Shown here: positions 51,140 through 58,558 of the stretch, one piece after another
Numbering within the stretch: the stretch's first letter is position 1
How the letters are laid out: each line of letters starts with the position of its first letter
NCBI RefSeq assembly: GCF_004834005.1
Contig: NZ_STFF01000003.1
Span: 744,001-808,000, forward strand
DNA: 64,000 nt
Reading direction: 5' to 3'
DNA from: Niastella caeni
Lineage (GTDB): Bacteria > Bacteroidota > Bacteroidia > Chitinophagales > Chitinophagaceae
Position numbers and translations under genes: made by a program
Notes under the pieces: generated by a model
Seen by the model: only the letters and a program-made list of their open reading frames with translations
What the model was told of the DNA's origin: nothing
Database searches by the model: none

Positions 51140-53052
51140 ATTGGTGTTAACCGGATAGCCTGCCCGCCGGAAGGTTTTAATTTTACCTCCAGTACAGTCG
51201 TTGCAGTTACTACTTTCTTTTGCAACCCTACTTTTGTTTTTGTTTGTACCGTATCATCATCACTGTAAATAACTGCTGTGTATTTTTTTCCTTTAGGCAG
51301 AAAATCAAAAGCCAGTTGTACCGTTCTGGCATCATTGTTTGTAATGGTGCCTACAAACCAGTCATCGCCTTTTCTTCTGGCAGTTGTGATGAACTCTCCG
51401 GGTTTGCCTTGCAACACTTTTGTTTCATCCCAGGATACGGGTATCTTATCCCAGAACTCCAACTCCGGTTCATCATTACTGTAAGCCGGCTTGTCGTACC
51501 AATATAATGTTTGAATGGGACTGTAATAAATGGCAGCCAGCGCCAGTTGATGCGCCTGCGTTGTTTTGATGCGCTTGTCGTAATAACAAATGGTATAATC
51601 CCCCGCGCCCGCCATATAGCGGGTAAATGGCAACACGGTATTGTGGGTGGCATCGGGCATTTCTTCATTACCGCGAATGCCTTCGGCCGTCATCAGGTTG
51701 GGCCACGTTCTTTGTTCGCCGGTTGGCCGCCAGTCGTCGTGCACATTTACCATCATGCGATTTTCGGCGCACTTCTTAAACATTTCTTCCAGCCAGGTAG
51801 TCCAGCGATGCGAGCCCGCCTGTACAAATCCAAACTTCACGCCTTTCACGCCCCAGTCACGATACACGCGGAATAATGAATCTGATTGCGCATACACCCC
51901 CTGCAGGTTGCAATACAACCAAACCCCTATTCCTTTTTCCTTTCCATATTTGATGATGCCGGGCAGGTCAAAATCGGGGATGGCTACCTTGGTGGCATCA
52001 GAGGTAAATGTGAATGCCGGGCCATACCATTTCCAATCGAACAAAATGTATTGCAGCCCATGCTTTGTGGCGAAGTCAATATTCTCAAAGGCGTCTTTTG
52101 TGGTTTGCGTCATCACCCGCATGATCTTGCCGGGCTTGATCCAACTCACATCCTGAATTTTTGACGGGTCATTCAGGTTCAATAACAGGTCATTGTTCGT
52201 AACAAGATCGCCCGGCTTTTCAGCGACCATCATCACCCGCCAGGGTGTACCTACGGGTGATATCAGGTCGGCTGGTGTGTACATGGACGTAACTATCGTA
52301 TTTTTCGTTTCTTTACTTAATTTGAATTTTGTGCGGGCATAATCTACCATTTGCGCTTCGGCCAAACAGGCATACCAACCATTGGGCAATTGCAGGGTCA
52401 AAGGCCTTTCGCTTTCATCGGGCCAATCGTTTAATGGCAATAAATTATAGGGCGCCTGCGCCCAGGAGGCATGCCAGGCATTTGTGCCTTCGGGCAAAGT
52501 GAACGTTGTATTTTCGGCCACTACCCGGTAATAAGTTCCTTTTATATTTTCGGGAAAGAAATAACGCAACGCAGCGCCTTCGTTATACACCCTGAGCTCC
52601 ACGTGCATCCAGTAAATAGGATTATCATCTTTCACCAGTTCTACAGTAACAGCATTGTAATTGTCTTTTATCACGCTTCGTTCGCCGTACACCGGTTTCC
52701 AGGCAGTATCCTTCGAGGAGTACTTTATGGCTTTTACCTGCAGGTTCTCGCACCATTTAACATGTTTATCCACTTTCAATGCCATTGCCCTTTCCGACAA
52801 ATTATTATCCAACTGAATATCCAGCACCGATTCGGTAATGACCGGTTGTTGTTTATAGTTCAGCGTATAGAACATGGTCCTGGTACCATCGGCATTTTGC
52901 TTCTGGTAAAAAGTAACCACGTAATTCTTATCCGGTGAGGTGATCATTGTTTTTGTAGAGTCAATGATACTTTGACCAACAACGTTTGCCAGTACCAACA
53001 ACGAAGCCATCACGGCCACTGTTCTTTTTATTAGTCGATTACAATTTGTCAT
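51133..53052 (-). CDS. GH97 family alpha-glycosidase
   Basis: The 639-residue protein has a signal peptide (about 1-27) and the three-part GH97 layout: N-terminal beta-supersandwich (TSPDKNYVVTFYQ; AALRYFFPE, then FTLPEGTNAWHASWAQAPY), central TIM barrel (QYILFDWKWYGPAF; GIGVWLYCNLQG; GVKFGFVQAGSHRWTTWLEEM; NVHDDWRPTGEQRTWPNLM) and C-terminal beta-domain. The family contains inverting alpha-glucosidases and retaining alpha-galactosidases. The HDDWRPTG segment with aspartates rather than glutamate at that place favours the retaining branch, but an alignment is needed. Its start overlaps the end of the GH88 gene by 14 bp, so the two are translationally coupled. Confidence 0.93.
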   Translation of the reverse strand: MTNCNRLIKRTVAVMASLLVLANVVGQSIIDSTKTMITSPDKNYVVTFYQKQNADGTRTMFYTLNYKQQPVITESVLDIQLDNNLSERAMALKVDKHVKWCENLQVKAIKYSSKDTAWKPVYGERSVIKDNYNAVTVELVKDDNPIYWMHVELRVYNEGAALRYFFPENIKGTYYRVVAENTTFTLPEGTNAWHASWAQAPYNLLPLNDWPDESERPLTLQLPNGWYACLAEAQMVDYARTKFKLSKETKNTIVTSMYTPADLISPVGTPWRVMMVAEKPGDLVTNNDLLLNLNDPSKIQDVSWIKPGKIMRVMTQTTKDAFENIDFATKHGLQYILFDWKWYGPAFTFTSDATKVAIPDFDLPGIIKYGKEKGIGVWLYCNLQGVYAQSDSLFRVYRDWGVKGVKFGFVQAGSHRWTTWLEEMFKKCAENRMMVNVHDDWRPTGEQRTWPNLMTAEGIRGNEEMPDATHNTVLPFTRYMAGAGDYTICYYDKRIKTTQAHQLALAAIYYSPIQTLYWYDKPAYSNDEPELEFWDKIPVSWDETKVLQGKPGEFITTARRKGDDWFVGTITNNDARTVQLAFDFLPKGKKYTAVIYSDDDTVQTKTKVGLQKKVVTATTVLEVKLKPSGGQAIRLTPIK

Positions 53053-54253
53053 ATATATTTTTTCCTTCCGATAATTTTTTTAACCGCAACAAAGCCTCGA
53101 TATAATAATAATCGGCGTAGATGATCGAAGCATCGATTTCACCGCCATTGGGTTTATGCCCCGTGCTATGTAACAGCAATGCATTGTTTGTATTCCTGCT
53201 CTGGTATTTATCTGTTGACAGCGATTGCAACATTTGCTCCGCTTTTTGCCGGTAGTTTTTCGCTTTTGCGCTATCGGTTACAAGCGTGCTTAATTCAAGC
53301 AAAGCGGAAGCTGTTACCGCCGCAGCCGAAGCGTCTTTTGGTGCATTGGGAATACCCGGTGCATTGAAATCCCAATACGGGATCAAATCGTCTGGCAGGT
53401 TTTTCAAATACACATCTGTCACTTTTTGCGCAAAGTTCAGGAAGCGTTCATCTTTTGTTTCGCGATATACCATCGTAAATCCATAGATCGCCCAGCTTTG
53501 TCCGCGCGCCCACATACTGCTATCGCTATATCCCTGATGCGTGACGCCTTTTATTTTTTTACCCGTTGCCGTATCGTATACCACTACATGATACGAAGTA
53601 TAATCGGGCCGGAAATGATTTTGCATGGTTGTTTCGGCATGCTTCACCGCGATGTTGTATAAATTATTATCACCACCGGTTTTAGCAGCCCAGAATAATA
53701 ATTCCAGGTTGATCATATTATCCATGATCGTATTGTGGCGCAGGGGCCAGTCAACACCCGGTACTTCCCTGGGCCACGAAAGAATAGTGCCAACCTTGGG
53801 ACTGTACAATTTTGACAACGTATCGGCAGCTCTTAGCAAGATAGAACGATAAACCGGATCATTCGTTAACCGGTACCCATTGCCAATGCTGGTGAAAACC
53901 TGGAAGCCGAGGTCATGATCGATGGCTGCAGAATCTACCAAGGGGAATAAGGCCCGCGAATATCGTTGGGCCTGTTGTTTCCACTTGTCATCTTTGGAAT
54001 ATTCATAAGCATACCACAGGACGCCCGGCCAGAAACCGCATGTCCAGTCGCGATAGTTCACGAACCGCCATTCCGTTTTGCCATTGGCAATGCTGCGCGG
54101 GATCTGTGCCGAATCCGCCGGCAGCGATGCTACCGCTTTATCTGCCTGCCCAATACAATAATCCAGGTTATTACGCTCAGCAAGCGGCGCCGGCGAGTTA
54201 CATCCGGCAATAATGGCATCAACTATAACAATAAGAACTCCTAATCTTTTCAT
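53039..54253 (-). CDS. GH88 unsaturated uronyl hydrolase, lipoprotein
   Basis: From the ATG at 54253 the protein has 404 residues and a lipoprotein signal ending in IIAGC (C18). The alpha/alpha barrel of GH88 is clear: YRDWTCGFWPGVLWYAYE (68-84), catalytic D114 in DHDLGFQVF and D178 in NTIMDNMINLELLFW, HQGYSDSSMWARGQSWAIYGF, and PYWDFNAPG. It hydrates the 4,5-unsaturated uronic acid at the end of oligosaccharides made by polysaccharide lyases. This ties the locus to uronate-containing polymers. It lies between the large lyase gene (gap 56 bp) and GH97 (overlap 14 bp). Confidence 0.93.
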   Translation of the reverse strand: MKRLGVLIVIVDAIIAGCNSPAPLAERNNLDYCIGQADKAVASLPADSAQIPRSIANGKTEWRFVNYRDWTCGFWPGVLWYAYEYSKDDKWKQQAQRYSRALFPLVDSAAIDHDLGFQVFTSIGNGYRLTNDPVYRSILLRAADTLSKLYSPKVGTILSWPREVPGVDWPLRHNTIMDNMINLELLFWAAKTGGDNNLYNIAVKHAETTMQNHFRPDYTSYHVVVYDTATGKKIKGVTHQGYSDSSMWARGQSWAIYGFTMVYRETKDERFLNFAQKVTDVYLKNLPDDLIPYWDFNAPGIPNAPKDASAAAVTASALLELSTLVTDSAKAKNYRQKAEQMLQSLSTDKYQSRNTNNALLLHSTGHKPNGGEIDASIIYADYYYIEALLRLKKLSEGKNIYDKL

Positions 54254-54309
54254 TTCATTTTTTTTAAACCATAGCATCAAACAATCAAACCATCTAGCAA
54301 TCCATAGAC
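54254..54309. repeat. Heptad words aaccata/accatc in short gap
   Basis: From 54267: aaccata, gcatcaa, acaatca, aaccatc, tagcaat, ccatag. The family is that of 14911-14978 and 50083-50112. Confidence 0.6.
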
Positions 54310-57300
54310 TTATTTCTTGATCATCAGCTTCACGGCCTGCTTATCGTTCAACTGAACCATATACACGCCTGATGCCAGTACATTATCTAACCTGATTTCC
54401 AACAAGCCTGCATTGTTTTGTTTAATTACTTTCTGCAACACCAGGGTCCCATACATGTTATACACCTTTACATTCAAGGCGCTGGTAAACCATTCGCTGT
54501 TGTATTTTATATAGAACCGGTCTCCCGAAACAGGGTTGGGATAGATCATGATCTTGTTTATCGCTGCTTCCGGTACAACGCTATTAGCAGCAGTCACCAC
54601 CCGGGCATTGCTATCCACGCCTGCGGGCTCTGTTCCATAGATCAACTTTCCTTTGTAATATACAGTAACATGATCGTTGCTGCTCATTGCCCCTGCCGGC
54701 AAATAAGAATGGTCATTTGTTTCATCAAAACGCGACCAGTCGCTTTTGGCAATACGGTATTGAACATTACCTGTATTGCTTAACGGGTACAACATACCTG
54801 TATTGGGATTCACTTTCAATTCAAAATAGGTGTCGGCAGTGGATGCGGCAGGCGCCACGGTAACAAACTGACCGGTTATATTGGCATTGCCCAACACGGC
54901 ATAATCGATCCAATAGTTCAACGAGGCTGTTCCATCTTTGGTAAACCAGTAACGCACGGAAAGATCGTCATAATTCAGCGGCACGTTTCCTTCGTTTACC
55001 ACTTTAAGATAGGTTTGTAAACTGCTCGTATTGGTGTTGTGATTACGGTTCTCTGTCATTACAGCCACTTTTGTAACAACCGGTAAAACAGCCGGCTCAG
55101 TACCAGCCACGAGCACGCCGTTACGGTATACCGTAATATGATCATTGCTTACATAGCTTGGAGCATTCAGATAGGAATAATCATCTGCTTCATTGAAATT
55201 AGCCCAGTTCTGATTGGCCAGTCTCGACTGAATGTCACCTGAGCTACCAGCGGCAGATAATGCGCCAGCCGTTGAATCAAAACTATATTCAATATAACCG
55301 AATGCACCATTGTGTGGTTGCGATAAGGAAACATATTTCATTTTTACCTTGCCGCTGCCCAGTTGCGCATAATCAATCCAGGTATTGATGCCGGCATAAT
55401 TTTCAGCCGTTAACCAATACCGTATAGCCAGTTCATTATAAGCAAGGGCCGCGGAACCCTGATTGATCAAGTTCAAAGAGGGCTTAATACTACTATTTGC
55501 CACCTGCGTATCGCCGTCTTTATATTGTACCACCAGGTGTAACGGAAGTACGGTAAGGGTGCGGGTAACCGGTTCTGCAGGCATATACACGCTATCGCCC
55601 GGCTGTGTAACCGTAATGGAAACACTGCCCGCTTTCAGCATATGCACCTTTCCATTTATCAATGTAGCCACTGTAGTATCTGAAATGATATAGGAAACCG
55701 GTAAGCCTGAAGTGGCCGTAGCGCCTGTTTCAAAATCAACATCGCCCAGCAATTTAGTGATGGAATCAAATTGAATGGTTTGCTCTTTATAGGGCACCAG
55801 TTTTTGCAGGTCTTCTATTGTTTTAACCGATTTTATCCAATCAATGGCATAGCTGGTTTCACCGGAAGCAATATCTGCAATTTTAAACTGGAAGGTAGTT
55901 AATGCAGTGGGTGCAGTGAGTATTGTTCCAGATACGCCGAAACCAGTCTTGGTAAGATCATAGTAATACACATCAGCGCCTACTTTACCGGTGAATTTAT
56001 TATTGCCATTACCGTAAGAACCCAGGTTGGTATCGAAAATAACATTGCACACCTGCGGCTTTTTAAATTTAATGGCTATGATGGGATAGTTACCTGGGAA
56101 TAATGTAGCGCCTGCGCTTTTCCTGATATCTCCGCGATACTTTCCATTCGATTGTAAGGCAGGGATTACTTTTAATTGCGCACTATCCGCTGTAATGGTA
56201 GCGCCTGTAGTTGCTGACACCCAGCCATCGGTTGTATTGGTAAAGTTATCGTTAACAAGCCCTGTAGCGGGATCAAGCGCTAGTACTTCAGCTACCGTCT
56301 TAAACGTTCTCACCCAATCAACCGTATAACTGGTTTCACCGGAAGTGATATCGGCTACTTTAAATTGAAAGGTAGATAATACGGTTGGGAACGTTGTAGA
56401 TAACAAGGTACCGCCTGAACCGAATCCTGTTTTGCTCAGGTCGTAATAATAGATATCTGATCCCGCTTTGCCCGTCCATTTATTGCTGCCATTACCGTAG
56501 GAACCGAGGTTGGTATCAAATGTAAAGTTGCAGGTAGCGGGTTTCTTCATTTTCACCGCAATAATGGGATAGTTTTTCGGGAACAGGCTGATGCCACCGT
56601 TCCTGCGAACATCGCCACGCCTTGAACCATTTGCCTGAACAGCGGTAGTAACCAGCAACTGATCGTTATCATTAACAGCAGTGGAGCCGCTGGTAACTGC
56701 TGTCCAGTTATCGGAACCGGTTGTGAAATTGTCGTTCACCAATCCTTTTAAATAATTTCCGGTGGTATCAAAACGGTGGTTGGAAGAATCGCTTAGGAAA
56801 AAGAGCAAAGAACCATAACCCGGATTATCTGCACCGAATGGAGCGCCTTCGGGCCCCATTACAGACAACACTTCCAGGGTATAGGGCATTTGCAATCCCT
56901 TGCGGTAAGCATAATGGTTATACGCGATCTCAAACACCGCTCTCAAATTCCCTCTGCCATTCGCAGAAATAGCTTCGGGCGTATAATCCTGGTAATTTTT
57001 TTCACAAAATTCATAGCTTGTCTGGAAGGGAACCGTATAGCCAAGGTTGTATTTTGAGGTATATTCAAAACCACGCATGATGGCATTGCTGGAGGCTGTG
57101 TACAGGTCAACGCCCTGCTTCAATGCTATTTCCGACAATTCGGCCAGGGAACCAAGCGCCAGCATGGTATGCGGCTGGTCGCGGTTACTTTCCTGCAATT
57201 GCCCTGCATCGGTTAATACATAATTGTCGATGCTGCCGTTTCCTTCTCCATAATAAAAGTATGTCACTACTTTATTGAACGTGGGAATATCGTCACTGAA

Positions 57301-58470
57301 AATAGCGATGGCCATCATGGCTTTCATACAGATAATATCCCAGTTGCCATGTGCACAGGGTCTGAAATTTTGCAGTGTGGGATAGAAAACCGCCTTCAAC
57401 ATGGTTTGGCATTGCTGTACTTTTTGCTGCGGCCAGTTAGTATACGTATAACGCATAAGTTCCGCTGCATTGGCAAGCATAAAACCATACAAACCGTTCA
57501 ACTCTGCATCACTACCGATAATACCAATGGTCTTTGCAGAATAGGCATCCAGGATCTCAACCGCTTTTTGAGCATGCGCCTCAATACCGGTAATATTCCA
57601 CATTAATGCATTGTAATATGCAGCCATGAAATCGCTTTCCACGCGGTCTTTTACAGCTCCGCCTCCTACTCCATCGATCGTAAGCGATGCATCGCGGGTG
57701 AGATACGTAAATGGACCACGTATGGCATAGATAGCCGATGCTTTAGGATTTGCCTTTAACAGGTTGTAGCTTTCATAAGGACGGGCAACCTGCCTGGTAA
57801 CCAGGTCTTTCATCCGGGCCAGGTCAGTTGCATTGTGCAATAAGCCCGGGTGACTGAAAGTTCCTGTAAAATTGAATGCAGGCGGCTCAATAATGCCCGC
57901 GTATAAACGCAATTCGTTTACCGTGCGGAATGTTTTCACCCAATCTATTTCAAAAGAAATATCATTGGCTGCCAGCTCTGCCTGCGTTAAAACTACATCG
58001 GCTACTTTAAACTGAAATACAGAGAGCGTGGTTGGCGCTGTGGTTGACAGCACCGTAGTGCCTAACTTACCGGTAGAAAGATCCCAGTAATATATATTTC
58101 CTGAATCCAAAGCCAGTTTGGTAGCATTGTTATTGGTCCCATTGTACGAACCCAGTTCGGTATCGAAAAAGAAATTACACATGGGTGGTTTTTTAAACCG
58201 GATGGCTACGATGGGATAATTACCGGCATGAAAGGTAACTCCACCGTTCTTTTTAAAATCGCCTCTGTATTTTCCCGAGCTCTGCAAAGCCATTTTAATA
58301 ACCAGCTCACCATTCACCAGCGTACTGGTGGCTCCAGTTGTTGAAGCCACCCAGTTATAGGTAGTGCCGGAAGAGAAATCGTCATTTAACAGGCCATCCT
58401 GAGCAAAGGAGTGTATGCCTGGTAAAAGCAAGATGATCGTTACAAATTTTAATAATAGCCTGGCTGGCAT
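54310..58470 (-). CDS. Large multi-domain polysaccharide lyase with two CBM3 modules
   Basis: From the ATG at 58470 the protein has 1386 residues: signal peptide 1-23; a beta-rich module 26-187; an alpha/alpha-barrel lyase domain 200-560 of the alginate lyase (PL5/PL38-like) type with CAHGNWDIICMKAMMA (372-387; H374, N376) and LQESNRDQPHT (425-435); two more copies of the beta-rich module at 577-729 and 737-888; an Ig-like domain 895-976; two CBM3 modules at 978-1126 and 1133-1284 (RYWLTAENYAGINTWIDYA, and RYWFTKDGTASLNYWIDYA); and a T9SS domain 1307-1386 (MIYPNPVSG). The in-frame ATG 150 bp upstream overlaps the preceding gene and has no signal peptide. CBM3 normally binds cellulose or chitin, so the lyase is probably held near plant cell walls or acts on a cellulose-like uronan. 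Confidence 0.88.
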   Translation of the reverse strand: MPARLLLKFVTIILLLPGIHSFAQDGLLNDDFSSGTTYNWVASTTGATSTLVNGELVIKMALQSSGKYRGDFKKNGGVTFHAGNYPIVAIRFKKPPMCNFFFDTELGSYNGTNNNATKLALDSGNIYYWDLSTGKLGTTVLSTTAPTTLSVFQFKVADVVLTQAELAANDISFEIDWVKTFRTVNELRLYAGIIEPPAFNFTGTFSHPGLLHNATDLARMKDLVTRQVARPYESYNLLKANPKASAIYAIRGPFTYLTRDASLTIDGVGGGAVKDRVESDFMAAYYNALMWNITGIEAHAQKAVEILDAYSAKTIGIIGSDAELNGLYGFMLANAAELMRYTYTNWPQQKVQQCQTMLKAVFYPTLQNFRPCAHGNWDIICMKAMMAIAIFSDDIPTFNKVVTYFYYGEGNGSIDNYVLTDAGQLQESNRDQPHTMLALGSLAELSEIALKQGVDLYTASSNAIMRGFEYTSKYNLGYTVPFQTSYEFCEKNYQDYTPEAISANGRGNLRAVFEIAYNHYAYRKGLQMPYTLEVLSVMGPEGAPFGADNPGYGSLLFFLSDSSNHRFDTTGNYLKGLVNDNFTTGSDNWTAVTSGSTAVNDNDQLLVTTAVQANGSRRGDVRRNGGISLFPKNYPIIAVKMKKPATCNFTFDTNLGSYGNGSNKWTGKAGSDIYYYDLSKTGFGSGGTLLSTTFPTVLSTFQFKVADITSGETSYTVDWVRTFKTVAEVLALDPATGLVNDNFTNTTDGWVSATTGATITADSAQLKVIPALQSNGKYRGDIRKSAGATLFPGNYPIIAIKFKKPQVCNVIFDTNLGSYGNGNNKFTGKVGADVYYYDLTKTGFGVSGTILTAPTALTTFQFKIADIASGETSYAIDWIKSVKTIEDLQKLVPYKEQTIQFDSITKLLGDVDFETGATATSGLPVSYIISDTTVATLINGKVHMLKAGSVSITVTQPGDSVYMPAEPVTRTLTVLPLHLVVQYKDGDTQVANSSIKPSLNLINQGSAALAYNELAIRYWLTAENYAGINTWIDYAQLGSGKVKMKYVSLSQPHNGAFGYIEYSFDSTAGALSAAGSSGDIQSRLANQNWANFNEADDYSYLNAPSYVSNDHITVYRNGVLVAGTEPAVLPVVTKVAVMTENRNHNTNTSSLQTYLKVVNEGNVPLNYDDLSVRYWFTKDGTASLNYWIDYAVLGNANITGQFVTVAPAASTADTYFELKVNPNTGMLYPLSNTGNVQYRIAKSDWSRFDETNDHSYLPAGAMSSNDHVTVYYKGKLIYGTEPAGVDSNARVVTAANSVVPEAAINKIMIYPNPVSGDRFYIKYNSEWFTSALNVKVYNMYGTLVLQKVIKQNNAGLLEIRLDNVLASGVYMVQLNDKQAVKLMIKK

Positions 58471-58558
58471 AATCGTTAATTTTGGTTTAATAAATGTGAT
58501 CGCGTCTGAGCATTCCAGGGGCTGACCAAAAGGCCCCTTTCCAGTCAGTTCTCCATAC

